A stretch of DNA of 64,000 bases from Actinomadura chibensis NBRC 106107 (GTDB lineage: Bacteria; Actinomycetota; Actinomycetes; Streptosporangiales; Streptosporangiaceae), in the NCBI RefSeq assembly GCF_001552135.1, contig NZ_BCQP01000037.1, forward strand, positions 1-64,000, written 5' to 3'. Within the stretch, counting starts at the first letter, position 1, and each line of letters opens with the position of its first letter. Under the pieces are notes generated by a model. It made no database searches and was not told the origin of the DNA. It was given only the letters and a program-made list of their open reading frames with translations. Below, one piece after another: positions 27,090-36,069 of the stretch. The position numbers and the translations under genes are program-made.

Positions 27090-27464
27090 CTAGCTGGGCG
27101 CGACCCGTTGCGCCGGGACGGTGGCGGGCTGGTCGTCACGGCCGCGCCGCGCTTGGGCCAGCGCCTGCTGCAGCCGTCGCCGCTCCATCTCCAGCGTCTG
27201 CAGGGACTCGGCGTGCTCGTCCCGCAGATCCCGCAACTCCCGCCGCATGCCCATGGACCGCCTGAACCCGAGCGCCACGACCATCAGGCCCGCCATGAAC
27301 ACGATCGCGACGACCGCTCCCGCCATGAAGACGTGCCACTGCTCGGTGATCCCCGGAACCTCGTCCCCGAACACGGTCACGTGGGCTTGGCCCGTGTTGT
27401 CCAGCACCACCACGACACCGGCCGCGACGGCGGCGAACAGGACGAACAGTCCCAAGAAGATCAT
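27090..27464 (-). CDS. LapA-like membrane protein with C-terminal coiled coil, 124 aa
   Basis: Two transmembrane segments (residues 1-22, MIFLGLFVLFAAVAAGVVVV, and about 43-63) with a short external loop, then a charged coiled coil RRELRDLRDEHAESLQTLEMERRR. This is the layout of LapA/DUF1049 small membrane proteins. ATG 27464 starts directly with the first membrane helix and has GAGGAG about 9 nt upstream; the open frame above it is non-coding in character. Role unknown, possibly scaffolding at the envelope. Confidence 0.72.
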   Translation of the reverse strand: MIFLGLFVLFAAVAAGVVVVLDNTGQAHVTVFGDEVPGITEQWHVFMAGAVVAIVFMAGLMVVALGFRRSMGMRRELRDLRDEHAESLQTLEMERRRLQQALAQARRGRDDQPATVPAQRVAPS

Positions 27465-28020
27465 GCGGAAGGTCTCCTCTCCAACGGGCCCACACTTCCC
27501 GGGACAGGACGGGGCCGAAGCCTCGGACGAAGGACGCGCAACGCCGGACCAACCGGGCGATCCGACTGGCAAGGCAGCCTAGACCCCCGCCCAAACCCCT
27601 CGCCAGCCCTCCCCGTCCAGCACCGGATCGCCCACCACACCCCGGAAACACCCGCAGACCCGCAGACAGAATCCCTGGCCTGCAACAACAAACCCACGCC
27701 CCCGCCCCGCCCATCGACAAGACAGACGGGAGGGCGGCCCACGACGAAGTCGGCGCACCCAATTGGAGTGGTGCACGCGTCCCTCCCACAGGCGAAACCG
27801 GAGCCAACGGCCCTGGCTTGAGCGCGAAGGAGTCGAGCAGGAAGCACCCAATACGTCGGACGCAGCTACATCTAGATGACACAGCGAGCCCGGCCATACG
27901 CCAGCCAGCAGGTCAGGAGAACCGTCCGCCCGAGTGACCTGGACGGTGCCGTCTTGGGCGTGACGGGCTGGGGAGTTTGGAGTGCTGTTGCCTGTGCTGG
28001 ACGGTGCGGTTCGGTGTGGG
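27465..28020. other. Gene-free gap of 556 bp
   Basis: No open frame with a start signal, no RNA gene and no strong repeat seen. It is less regular than neighbouring gaps. Confidence 0.6.
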
Positions 28021-29373
28021 CTACTTGCGGCGGTGGGCTCGTTTGGGTCTCGGGCTGGGGCCGGACTTGGCTAGGCGGACGGTCACGCCACCGGAGCGCT
28101 TGCTCAGTGTCGCGGGACGGCGGACGGCGCCCGCCGCCTTACCGGCCGGTGCCGCGTCGACGAGCGTCGCAGTACCGGAGGGCGGAGAGCTTGCTTCCTT
28201 ACCGCGCTTCCCTGGCTTGTCGAGCTTCTCAGCCCCGTCGGGCTTCTCCGCCGCGTCCGCCTTGTCGGGCTCGTCGGGCTTGTCGATGAGGGGCATGACG
28301 GGGGCCGCTTTGGCGCGGGCTTCGGCGCGGGCGATCTGCTCGCGTGCCCGCCGGACGCGCTTGCGGCCGGTTCCGCTGCGCGCGAGCCGGGCGGCGGTGC
28401 CCTTGCTGCTCGTCCCGGCCTGGGCGACGCGCAGGCGCCGCGTCCAGGTTCCGAGGTGGGCGGCGGCGATCAGCAGGACCAGCGCGATGCCCACGCTCTT
28501 GCCCCACTGCAGGCGGTCGGTGGCTGCGACGTTCTGCGCCCTCGGCGATTCGGTGGCAATCTGCGGCGCGGGGTAGGCGAGGCCGGGCGTCGCCCCGTTG
28601 GGCCGGACGGACGGCAGGGTCACCGGCGAGTCGCCGTTGAAGGGCGTCAGCGGGGTTCCGGTGCCCGGCGCCCCAGAGCCCGAGGGCAGGGTCGGCGCGC
28701 TGCCGCCGGGCAGGCCCGCGGACCCGCCGCCGACCAGTGCGCTCGCGCTGGCGGCGCCGGAGTACAGCGAGCCGCCCGTCCCGGTGGAGCGCCGCGCGCG
28801 GACGCCGACGGAGACCGGGCCGCTCGACCTGGTCACCGAGAGGCTGGCGGAGCAGCTCGTCCCCTTGCAGAGCGAGCCGATCGAACCGGACGTGGACGCC
28901 ACCCCGGAGCCGGAGAGCGCGTAACCGGTGAGGTCGTCCTCAAGGCCGCGGTTCCAGCGCACGACGAGTTTGCTGCCGGACACCTGCGCGGACACCCCGG
29001 TGGGTGCGGCCGGTGCTATGCGCACGGTGAACGTGTTGGAGTCGTAGATGTGGCTGGTCTGCTTGCCCTTCAGGTAGACCCTGTAGGTGCCGTTGCGGCT
29101 GATCGGGAACGTCCCGGACAGGTCGCCGACAAGGCCCTTCTCTTGCAGGACCCTGCTGCCGATCCCGGGGCCTTCCACCCACAACTGCATCGTGAGCGCG
29201 AAGTCGAAGTGCGCCTTGGCGGTCAGCTCCGACCCGCTGGTGATGACCGTGCCGCTCGCCGGGGTGATGACGCTCGTCGAGGCGGCCGCCCGGGCGGGCA
29301 GGGCGATCATGGGGAGGCTCATCGCAAGGGGTGCGGCGAGTGCTACTGCACCGATCCTGCGAATGACGGTCAC
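28021..29373 (-). CDS. Secreted, membrane-anchored protein of unknown function, 450 aa
   Basis: A typical signal peptide (residues 1-30, ending LPARAAAS) is followed by a beta-rich extracellular domain with a fibronectin-like segment (APTGVSAQVSGSKLVVRWNRG, about residues 123-145). Then comes a Ser/Gly/Pro linker, one transmembrane helix near residue 300 (GIALVLLIAAAHLG) and a long basic Lys/Arg/Ala cytoplasmic tail. Two cysteines (SLCKGTSCS) could form a disulfide. GTG 29373 with GAGG close by. It lies downstream of the tad genes on the same strand but 185 bp away, so a link to the pilus is possible, not shown. Confidence 0.7.
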   Translation of the reverse strand: MTVIRRIGAVALAAPLAMSLPMIALPARAAASTSVITPASGTVITSGSELTAKAHFDFALTMQLWVEGPGIGSRVLQEKGLVGDLSGTFPISRNGTYRVYLKGKQTSHIYDSNTFTVRIAPAAPTGVSAQVSGSKLVVRWNRGLEDDLTGYALSGSGVASTSGSIGSLCKGTSCSASLSVTRSSGPVSVGVRARRSTGTGGSLYSGAASASALVGGGSAGLPGGSAPTLPSGSGAPGTGTPLTPFNGDSPVTLPSVRPNGATPGLAYPAPQIATESPRAQNVAATDRLQWGKSVGIALVLLIAAAHLGTWTRRLRVAQAGTSSKGTAARLARSGTGRKRVRRAREQIARAEARAKAAPVMPLIDKPDEPDKADAAEKPDGAEKLDKPGKRGKEASSPPSGTATLVDAAPAGKAAGAVRRPATLSKRSGGVTVRLAKSGPSPRPKRAHRRK

Positions 29374-29558
29374 GGCCTCAATCCCTTCGACAGCGTCCTG
29401 CTCGTCTCATCCCGCCGAGGACCTCGCGGGACACAGCATGCCGAGTGATAACCACGTGCTTACGGCAGCGTAACGTACTGCCGAGTAGCAAGAGTCACAG
29501 GACGATGACAAAGATGCGGGCGTTCTCATCCTCCGCACCCCTTCCGCCCTATTGACAC

Positions 29559-29978
29559 TCAGTGCAACGAGCTTCGTCGCGCCAGGCTACGCCGTTCCGC
29601 CCCTGGAGGACCAGCCCTCGCACGCGATACGACGCTCAACTCCCCGATCCCCATGGGCACCCGCATGTCCGCTGTCACCCAGACCTCCACGATTTCTCCT
29701 CTCACCCGGCACCGCGTCAACCGCGTCCGGTACTCGGCGGCGATGCTCTTCGCCCTGTCGCACGCGACGCCCGCGCCCTCCACCGCCCGGGCCGCCCCGG
29801 CCAGTGCGGCCAGGTCGGCCGCCGCGTCCGCACGGTGCCGGACGCCGCGCACCCCGCCCACCGCGATCGCCGCCACCCCGCCGACCCAGATGACGGCCGC
29901 GAACGCGAGCACCCAGACCGTCCCGGATCCTCGATCCGACCCAAGGGCGACCCGCCAGGCACCACCACGTCTCACCAC
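29559..29978 (-). CDS. TadE/TadG-like pilus-associated protein, 139 aa
   Basis: N-terminal prepilin-like segment SDRGSGTVWVLAFAAVIWVGGVAAIAVGG, then ADAAADLAALAGAAR typical of TadG-like Flp-pilus proteins (Rv3654c group). Exported and anchored by the N-terminal helix. GTG 29978 has GGAGG with 6 nt spacing and overlaps the upstream tadE-like gene. An adjacent GTG at 29975 forms a GTGA overlap and is equally possible. Last gene of the compact tad run. Confidence 0.78.
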   Translation of the reverse strand: MVRRGGAWRVALGSDRGSGTVWVLAFAAVIWVGGVAAIAVGGVRGVRHRADAAADLAALAGAARAVEGAGVACDRAKSIAAEYRTRLTRCRVRGEIVEVWVTADMRVPMGIGELSVVSRARAGPPGAERRSLARRSSLH

Positions 29979-30391
29979 GCCTGGCCTCCTCCCTTGTGCT
30001 GCGGGGTCGGACGGGCGGGGTCGCCTGGGGTCGTCGGCGATGGGCTCTCGTTCGGGTCGGGTCCGGGGCCCGGTTCTGTGGCGGCGACGGCGTGGGCGTG
30101 GACGGTCAAGGTCGCCAGCCCAGCGGCCGCGGGCGGCTTGACGGACGCGGAGACGTCCACCCGGACAGTGGCCTGATCGCGGGTAACGCGCACGGTCGCT
30201 CCTTCCGGGACGGCCTTCACCACCAGTTCGCGCACCGCGTCCAGGGACTCGCCTCTCGCCGCGGCCCGTGCGCCGGTTCGCGCGGCGTCCGTGCAGGTGA
30301 GCTGGACGGAGGCGAGCACCAGGCCCCACAGCGCGATCGCCGTGATCAGGACCAGGCTGGGGAGGGCTACGGCAATCTCCGCCGTGACCAT
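29972..30391 (-). CDS. TadE-like pseudopilin, 139 aa
   Basis: Begins MVTAEIAVALPSLVLITAIALWG, the TadE signature in which an N-terminal hydrophobic helix carries a glutamate at position 5 of the processed form. TCTDAARTGARAAARGE follows. TadE pseudopilins are needed for Flp pilus assembly. ATG 30391 lies 11 bp after the Flp stop. The C-terminus is Pro/Gly-rich. Corresponds to Rv3655c by position. Confidence 0.8.
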   Translation of the reverse strand: MVTAEIAVALPSLVLITAIALWGLVLASVQLTCTDAARTGARAAARGESLDAVRELVVKAVPEGATVRVTRDQATVRVDVSASVKPPAAAGLATLTVHAHAVAATEPGPGPDPNESPSPTTPGDPARPTPQHKGGGQAW

Positions 30392-30402
30392 CCCACGGTC
30401 CC

Positions 30403-30597
30403 TCAGCCGGCGAGCCGCAGGGCCCTCTCGACGACGTGTAAGAGCAGCCCCCTCACCTTGGTGCTGGTCACGACCTTGAACAGCGCGGCCGCGAGCCCCG
30501 TGGCCGCGAGCGTGCCGACCGCGTACTCGGCGGTGGTCATCCCTCGGTCCTTGCACGTCCCGCACCATCGCCGCACCGCCGTCCATCTGGCCCGCAT
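30403..30597 (-). CDS. Flp-type pilin (DUF4244), 64 aa
   Basis: A charged leader is followed by the prepilin cleavage context G/MTTAEYAVGTLAATGLAAAL, with Glu at +5 and a hydrophobic helix: the structural pilin of a Tad system. The start has GGAAGGAG 5 nt upstream. Its size and the DUF4244-type sequence match Rv3656c. No prepilin peptidase gene is seen in this cluster. Confidence 0.85.
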   Translation of the reverse strand: MRARWTAVRRWCGTCKDRGMTTAEYAVGTLAATGLAAALFKVVTSTKVRGLLLHVVERALRLAG

Positions 30598-30690
30598 GAG
30601 GGCTCCTTCCGTTCGTCGTTCTCTTCCAGGCTGCTGGGCCGACGCTCAATGCGACGGGAGAACGCTCGCCTGTGGATAACTCGGGTCTCG

Positions 30691-31614
30691 TCATGGCACG
30701 AGGATCGTGAGGGCGATCCCGGCGACGGCCGGGACGACGCTGAGCAGGACGAAGGCGGGCAGGAAGCACAGACCCAGCGGCGCGAGGGAATGGATGCCCG
30801 CCGCCCGGGCCCTGGCGGCCGCCGCCGCGCGCGCCGCACGCCGCTGGTCCTGCGCGAGACGGCTCAGCGTCGGCGCGAGCGCCGCACCGGTGGACGACGC
30901 CCGGACCGCCGCTCGGGCGAGCGGCGCGAGCGGCGGTTCCTTCGCGAGGGCCAGCCACGCCTCGGCCGGGTCAGCTCCCAGGTGGATCTGGACGGAGACG
31001 GTTCGCAGCTCGTCGCCGAGCGGACCGTCCACCGCGTCCGCGACCGCCGCGACCGCCTCGTGCCATGGGGCGCCGCCGCGCAGGCACGCGGCGAGGAGGT
31101 CCACCGCGACGGGCAGATCGGCGACGAGACGCGCCCTCCTGCGCTTCTGCTCGGCGTTTCCCAGGCGGTTGAACGAGAGCCAGACGGTGATCGCGGCCAG
31201 GACTCCGATGACCGCGCCGGGCGTTCCGCCGAAGGTCAGCAGGCAGAACGCTCCTACCGCTCCCGCAGCGGCGCGCCGCAGAAGGATGTCGCGCCGTCGC
31301 GTTGCGTCTGACCGCCTGTCGTCCGCGCGATGCCTCCCTTCGCCCGGCGGTCCGGGACGATGTCCGGTCTCGCCGGGTTCGGTCGCCGGTCTCGACGCGG
31401 GCCGCCGCCGTGTCGCCGACTGAGGGGGGCGAGTCGCTCGGCCACGGCTATGAAGCCCGCCGGTGCGCGGGCCGGGTTCGTTCCGCCGCCTATCCGTGGG
31501 TGCGTCGGCACGGTTGCCGCTTCGGCGCCCCACGGGGCCGTGAAGCCATGTCGTAAGGCTCGGACTCCTGCGCGACCGGCCACTCCCGCGGCCTTGGTCG
31601 GGCCACCAGATCAC
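30691..31614 (-). CDS. TadC-like pilus inner-membrane protein with Arg-rich N-terminal extension
   Basis: The conserved TadC part is about 200 residues starting near nt 31290 (GAVGAFCLLTFGGTPGAVIG, DLPVAVDLLAACLRGGAPWHEAV, ending AGIALTILVP). It forms the inner-membrane platform with TadB. No ATG, GTG or TTG exists near that point, so the only credible starts are GTG 31614, which overlaps the preceding stop as GTGA, or GTG 31533. This adds about 105 Arg/Pro-rich residues unlike TadC. Either the extension is real, or an unusual start or an error in the sequence is involved. Confidence 0.75.
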   Translation of the reverse strand: MIWWPDQGRGSGRSRRSPSLTTWLHGPVGRRSGNRADAPTDRRRNEPGPRTGGLHSRGRATRPPQSATRRRPASRPATEPGETGHRPGPPGEGRHRADDRRSDATRRRDILLRRAAAGAVGAFCLLTFGGTPGAVIGVLAAITVWLSFNRLGNAEQKRRRARLVADLPVAVDLLAACLRGGAPWHEAVAAVADAVDGPLGDELRTVSVQIHLGADPAEAWLALAKEPPLAPLARAAVRASSTGAALAPTLSRLAQDQRRAARAAAAARARAAGIHSLAPLGLCFLPAFVLLSVVPAVAGIALTILVP

Positions 31615-31973
31615 GCCTGCTCACCCCGCCGCCGGGTGATCTGTTGCTCGCTCGTCCCAGGCTCAGGTGAGGAGGGATTGGGGCGGTGGGCTGGTCTGCC
31701 GTGGCGCTGGGCAGGGCGCCAGGGGGATCGGGTGGGTGCGCTTCCTTGGTCAGGTGGCGTTGTGTGTTCGAGGGGAGCCAGCCATGCGTTTTCGCGATCC
31801 TGACTCCTCGGGGAGGGAGACGGTCCGCTCCGTGGGTGGTGCGAGGTGCTGGGGGCGCGGGGCGGGGCTGGTCTGCGGAGCTGGTTCGTGAGGCGTTGAT
31901 TGGCGGGGTTGGCGCGGCGGGCCAGGAAGTAGGCGGAGGCCGCCGCGCAGAGGATGGCCATCAATGTCGTCAT
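31611..31973 (-). CDS. Small membrane-anchored protein in the tad cluster, 120 aa
   Basis: ATG 31973 is preceded by GAGGTGAAGAG. The product begins MTTLMAILCAAASAYFLARR, one membrane helix, then a Pro/Ser/Arg-rich low-complexity tail. It lies 26 bp after tadB, and its stop overlaps the tadC start as GTGA. No family recognised. The position suggests a pilus accessory protein; the tail might instead be an accident of a frame left open by base composition. Confidence 0.5.
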   Translation of the reverse strand: MTTLMAILCAAASAYFLARRANPANQRLTNQLRRPAPPRAPSTSHHPRSGPSPSPRSQDRENAWLAPLEHTTPPDQGSAPTRSPWRPAQRHGRPAHRPNPSSPEPGTSEQQITRRRGEQA

Positions 31974-31999
31974 CTCTTCACCTCGTCTCGTGAGGGCGG

Positions 32000-32695
32000 T
32001 CAGTGCGGGGACTCTGCCGATTCGGCCAGGTGGCGCGTCCAGTAGAGGCCGGTCAGGTTGAGGGCGATGCCTGTGACCAGGCAGGCGAGGCCGGGGAGCG
32101 TCCCGCAGAGGAAGGACAGCGGGCGCGCGCCGAAGGCGGCGGCCATCACCAGGCCCAAGAGGGGGAGGGCCGCCAGGAGGCGGGCGGTCGCGCGTGGGGC
32201 CGCCAGTTGGACGGCGACATCCTGGCGCTGGGCCTCCTTGTCGCGGAGGGCGGTGGCCAGGCCGTCCAGGACGGTGGCCAGTGCCCCGCCGCGTTCAGCG
32301 CCCACTCGCCAGCAGGCCGCCAAGAGGCGTAGGCCCTCGGCTCCTGGGCGGTTCGCCAGTTCCGCCAAGTGCTCGAAGGGCGGATGGGGGACGTTCAGGA
32401 GTTCTTTCGAGACGTCCGGGTCGAGGACGGCGGTGGCCGCCGCGAACGCCTCGTCGGGTGTGCGGCCGGCGGCCAGTTCGGCGGCCATCGCGTCGCAGAG
32501 TTCGATGACGGACGTGCGTCGGCGCTGAGGGAGCGTCCTGCGGGCCCGAAGCGCATCGACCCTGGTCTTGGCGGACTTGAACGGCTTGGCGGTCCGGGGC
32601 GGGACGAGGCGGCCTAGGCGGATGGCGGCCGGGGACGGGGTCAGCAGCATCCAGACCGCGACGGCCGCGCAGAGCGACACCAGCGTGGTGTTCAT
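32000..32695 (-). CDS. TadB-like pilus inner-membrane protein, 231 aa
   Basis: GspF/TadB domain: an N-terminal membrane helix, then SVIELCDAMAAELAAGRTPDEAF, ACWRVGAERGGALATVLDGLA, and two C-terminal membrane helices. It forms the assembly platform with TadC. ATG 32695 overlaps the tadA stop (ATGA). Equivalent to Rv3658c. Confidence 0.85.
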   Translation of the reverse strand: MNTTLVSLCAAVAVWMLLTPSPAAIRLGRLVPPRTAKPFKSAKTRVDALRARRTLPQRRRTSVIELCDAMAAELAAGRTPDEAFAAATAVLDPDVSKELLNVPHPPFEHLAELANRPGAEGLRLLAACWRVGAERGGALATVLDGLATALRDKEAQRQDVAVQLAAPRATARLLAALPLLGLVMAAAFGARPLSFLCGTLPGLACLVTGIALNLTGLYWTRHLAESAESPH

Positions 32696-33837
32696 GACGC
32701 GAGCCGCGCGGACAAGAGCTCGGCGCCGGGGCCCGAGACCAATTCGCCGGACGGCGTGAACGACACCGCCGGGACGACGCCCACCAGTCCGTCGGGCGCT
32801 CGGCTCAGAAGGCAAACCTCCGCCACGCGGCGGTGGCCACCAGCCGGTTCCCTGACCAGGTGGACCACGACGTCCAAGGCGGCGGACAACTGGCTGTGCA
32901 CCGCCTCCCGCGAGAGCCCCGCCGCGCAGGCCAGCGCTTCCAGGCGGGCCGGAACGTCCGCCGCCTTGTTCGCATGGAGGGTCCCGCAGCCACCCTCATG
33001 GCCCGTGTTCAGCGCCTGGAGGAGGACGACGACTTCCGAGCCTCGGACCTCGCCCACCACCAGGCGGTCGGGGCGCATGCGCAGAGCCTGGCGGACGAGG
33101 TCGTTCAAGGTCACGCCGCCCGCGCCCTCCATGTTGGGCGGGCGCGCCTCCAGGCGGACCACATGGGGATGGGACGGTCTCAGCTCCGCCGAGTCTTCGA
33201 CCAGGACCAGTCGTTCGGAGGCGTCCACCCGCGAGAGGAGAGAGCTCAGAAGCGTCGTCTTCCCAGTTCCGGTACCTCCTGTGATCAAGAAGGCGGCTCG
33301 GGACTCGATCAGCGCGGCGAGCAGGTCCGCCCCTTCGGGCGGGACGGTGCGGGCCGCGATCAGCTCGTCCAGGGTGAAGGCGCGGCGGCGCGGCAGGCGG
33401 AGGGAAATGCACGTACCGGTCGCGGCGATCGGCGGGAGGACGGCGTGCAGCCGTACCCCGCCCGGGAGGCGGGCGTCGGCATAGGGGGACGCGTCGTCGA
33501 GGCGGCGTCCTGCGGCGGCGGTGAGGCGCTGGGCCAGGCGGCGGACGGACGCCTCGTCCGGGAACCGGAGGGCGGTGCGGACGAGCCCGGAGCCCGCGTC
33601 GATCCAGACCTCGTCGGGCCCGTTCACCAGGACGTCGGTGACGTCCGGGGAGCGCAGCAGCGGTTCGAGCGGACCGGCGCCCACGAATTCGGCGCGTAAC
33701 TCGTCGGCCAGCGCGAGCACCTCGCGGTCGCCGAGGAGCCGCTCCTCGGCACGAAGCGCGGCGGCGACCAGGCCGGTGGTCGGCTCGCCACCGAGGTCGG
33801 CGAGACGGCCCCGGACAGCGTTGGACAGACTGCTCAC
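32692..33837 (-). CDS. TadA/CpaF-type secretion ATPase, 381 aa
   Basis: Type II/IV secretion ATPase that powers pilin polymerisation. Walker A is GGTGTGKTT at residues 187-195, the Asp box VLVEDSAEL follows, then Walker B DRLVVGEVRG and the His box TGHEGGCGTLHAN. The N-terminal domain (VTDVLVNGPDEVWID) is standard. Start GTG 33837 with only a weak upstream purine stretch. tadB begins inside its stop codon. Equivalent to Rv3659c. Confidence 0.93.
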   Translation of the reverse strand: MSSLSNAVRGRLADLGGEPTTGLVAAALRAEERLLGDREVLALADELRAEFVGAGPLEPLLRSPDVTDVLVNGPDEVWIDAGSGLVRTALRFPDEASVRRLAQRLTAAAGRRLDDASPYADARLPGGVRLHAVLPPIAATGTCISLRLPRRRAFTLDELIAARTVPPEGADLLAALIESRAAFLITGGTGTGKTTLLSSLLSRVDASERLVLVEDSAELRPSHPHVVRLEARPPNMEGAGGVTLNDLVRQALRMRPDRLVVGEVRGSEVVVLLQALNTGHEGGCGTLHANKAADVPARLEALACAAGLSREAVHSQLSAALDVVVHLVREPAGGHRRVAEVCLLSRAPDGLVGVVPAVSFTPSGELVSGPGAELLSARLAS

Positions 33838-33902
33838 CCGTCCCCGCCTCTCTGGAGCGCGGCCCGAAGGCCCGTGAAGGGCGGACGCTGCCGGTTTCGC
33901 TT

Positions 33903-33996
33903 CGTCGCCGTCACGTTGCTCCGCCCCCGCCGAGGGGCGAGCGCCGCCAAATTTGCATCGTCGCCGTCACGTTGCTCCGCCCTTGCCGAGGGGCGA
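33903..33996. repeat. 38-bp direct repeat between ssd-like and tadA
   Basis: CGTCGCCGTCACGTTGCTCC and the 18 bases after it occur at 33903-33940 and again at 33959-33996 with two mismatches, 56 bp apart. They lie upstream of tadA in a 316-bp gap that holds no gene. Confidence 0.8.
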
Positions 33997-34153
33997 TCAC
34001 CCACAGAACCCGAGGGCGGGGGGATTCGTTGGGGTCGTGCTGTTCGGCCTCTGGGTGACGTGTTCCAACGGCCGAGGGTCTTCGCCTTGCTGCGATTTGT
34101 CGAGTTGGAGGGCGGTCGCGAGGGAGGGGGGTGGGGTGGGCGGGTTGTCGTGG

Positions 34154-35236
34154 TCATGCGGCGGCTTCTTCTCGGTAGGCGTAGGGCTGGAGGGCCAGGT
34201 CGGCGAGGGTGCGTGCGCAGAACTCGGCGAGGGGGCCGCGGCGGCAGGCCCGTTCGAGGGCGCCCTCGTCGATGGCGGCCGGGAGGCGGCGGTCGCGTTC
34301 GTAGGAGCCCGCGGACGGGATGTCGAGCGCGTGCGCGACCGCGTCGGCCGTGAGGCCGCCCGGGGCCGGGCCTTGGACGACGAGCCGCAGCTCACCCGTG
34401 TCGCGGCGGAGGGACGCGGCGAGGCCGTCGGCGGCGACCGTCGCGCGGACCTCGGCCGGGACCAGCACGAACGTGAGGTCGGCGGAGCGCAGGGCGGCGC
34501 GGCCGACGTCGTCCGGGTAGCGGGGGACGTCCACGACGACCAGGTCGAAGCCGCGGACGGCCGAGTCCAGCAGGGAACGGGCCGACTCGCCGGAGACCGG
34601 GACGGGCGCGCCCCGCCGCCACGACAGCACGGAGAGGTCGCCGGACGACGGCAGCGTCTCGCGGAGGGTCGCGGTGTTGAGGCGGCCGCGCCGCTCGGCG
34701 AGGTCGTGCCAGCGGACGCCCTCGCGCTCCTCCAGCCCGAGCATGAGGTCGACGCCGCCGCCGAGCGGATCGGCGTCCACGAGCAGGGTGCGCAGGCCCT
34801 GGCCCGCGGCGGTGAGGCCGAGCGCGGCGGCGAGGACGCTGGCCCCCGCGCCGCCGCGCGAGCCGGTGACGCAGAGCGTGGTGGCCCAGCCGCCCTCGGG
34901 TTCACCCGCGGCGGCGAAGGCGTCGACCAGCCAGTCCTCGTGGTCGGGGAGGGCGGCGACGTCCTGCGCGCCCACCTCGACGGCCAGCCGGTACGTCTCG
35001 GACGTGGCGGCGCCGGGGGTGACCAGGACGACACCGGGGCGGCGCGGGAAACCGGCGGACGCCGCGTCGGCCGCGACGTCGGCGCCGACCAGGACGAGGG
35101 CGGGCCACGTCCAGGCGGCTCTGGCCTCGTCGGCGCCGCAGGCGACCTCGGCGTGGGCGTCGGCAGCGGCCGCGAGGCGGAGCAGGCCGTCGGCCAGGAC
35201 AGGGTCGCCCGTGACGATCAGTGCCGCGAGATTCAT
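34154..35236 (-). CDS. CpaE/Ssd-like ATPase of the pilus cluster, 360 aa
   Basis: N-terminal receiver-like domain (MNLAALIVTGDPVLADGLLRL), then a MinD/ParA-like domain with a deviant Walker A (TGSRGGAGASVLA), LLVDADPLGGGVD and DLVVVDVPRYPDD. CpaE proteins position the Tad machinery; the mycobacterial homologue Rv3660c was named Ssd for an effect on septum formation. ATG 35236 follows AAGGAG by 7 nt. It is the first gene of the tad cluster, separated from tadA by 316 bp. Confidence 0.88.
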   Translation of the reverse strand: MNLAALIVTGDPVLADGLLRLAAAADAHAEVACGADEARAAWTWPALVLVGADVAADAASAGFPRRPGVVLVTPGAATSETYRLAVEVGAQDVAALPDHEDWLVDAFAAAGEPEGGWATTLCVTGSRGGAGASVLAAALGLTAAGQGLRTLLVDADPLGGGVDLMLGLEEREGVRWHDLAERRGRLNTATLRETLPSSGDLSVLSWRRGAPVPVSGESARSLLDSAVRGFDLVVVDVPRYPDDVGRAALRSADLTFVLVPAEVRATVAADGLAASLRRDTGELRLVVQGPAPGGLTADAVAHALDIPSAGSYERDRRLPAAIDEGALERACRRGPLAEFCARTLADLALQPYAYREEAAA

Positions 35237-35338
35237 CGGGATGCTCCTTCGACGTTCGGAGACATCCACCTTGCGGCGCGCAACGGCGGCGATGAAGACG
35301 TCGCGCGAACTGTGGATAACTTCGCCGCACCCCACGAC

Positions 35339-35706
35339 CGACCGCCCCCGAACGACCCGACCGGCCCTGAACGACCCGACCGGCCCCAGGCAACCGACCG
35401 ACCCCGGGCAACCGACCAGCTCGACTGATCGGCGCGGACCACCGGCACGCGCGACCGGCGCGTACGACCGGCGTGGACCCCCGGTGCCCACGACCCGCGC
35501 GGACCACCCGCGCGGACCACCGGCACGCACGACCGGTGCGGACGACCGGTGCGGACGCGACCGGCACAGACCACCGGCGCGCACTACCGGCACGGACAAC
35601 CCCCGCGGACAACCCGCGCGGACCACCCGCGCGGACAACCAGCACGGACGACCCACGCGGACCACCGCTGCGGACGACTCGCGCGCGGGCCACCGGTGCG
35701 GACGGC
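35339..35706. repeat. 13-bp tandem repeat array, about 20 units, with longer repeats at its left
   Basis: GCGGACCACCGGC-like units recur every 13 bp from 35434 to about 35706, with one 15-bp slip. To the left (35348-35420) are about four 18-19-bp units of the form GAACGACCCGACCGGCCCC. Non-coding: 13 is not a multiple of three. The array lies between the 6C RNA and the ssd-like gene. Confidence 0.8.
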
Positions 35707-35857
35707 CGCGGGAGGTCAGTGGCGATGTGTGGTCGCGACGGCTATGGGGAGACGGTGGTGGCTGCCCGGGGGGCTGCGGGGGAATTCGCGGGGGGTGGGT
35801 GGGAGACGGCGGGGCGGTGGCGCCGGAGAGGTTTGCGCCGCCGCCCCGCGTCCCACG

Positions 35858-35974
35858 AATGGGCGACCCCCGCCGGGGGGGAGAGCGGGGGTCGCCATGC
35901 GGTCCGGCTCCGGGGGGGTAGAGCCGGGCCGCTTTCCCAAGAAAGACTCGGGGAGTTCGGCTAAGCCGACGCAA
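35858..35974 (-). ncRNA. 6C small RNA
   Basis: Minus strand. Two neighbouring hairpins have loops with seven consecutive C residues, the hallmark of the actinobacterial 6C RNA. The 5' one pairs CCGGCTC/GAGCCGG (35921-35927 with 35904-35910). The 3' one has a perfect 12-bp stem GGCGACCCCCGC/GCGGGGGTCGCC (35885-35896 with 35862-35873) and doubles as terminator. A CTTTC-TTGG-GAAAG hairpin (35932-35945) and a TCGGC/GCCGA hairpin precede them. A TATAGA -10-like hexamer lies at 35981-35986. The position next to the Rv3660c-type gene is the same as for the mycobacterial 6C (B11) RNA as I recall it, which acts on cell-division and growth genes. Ends are approximate. Confidence 0.82.
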
Positions 35975-36069
35975 GTTCGCTCTATAGCAGAGGCAAACTC
36001 ACTGACTCCAGTCTAAGCAGATACAACATATGCTGCCCGATCGTTGAGAGTTCCGTCGAGTCGCAAACT

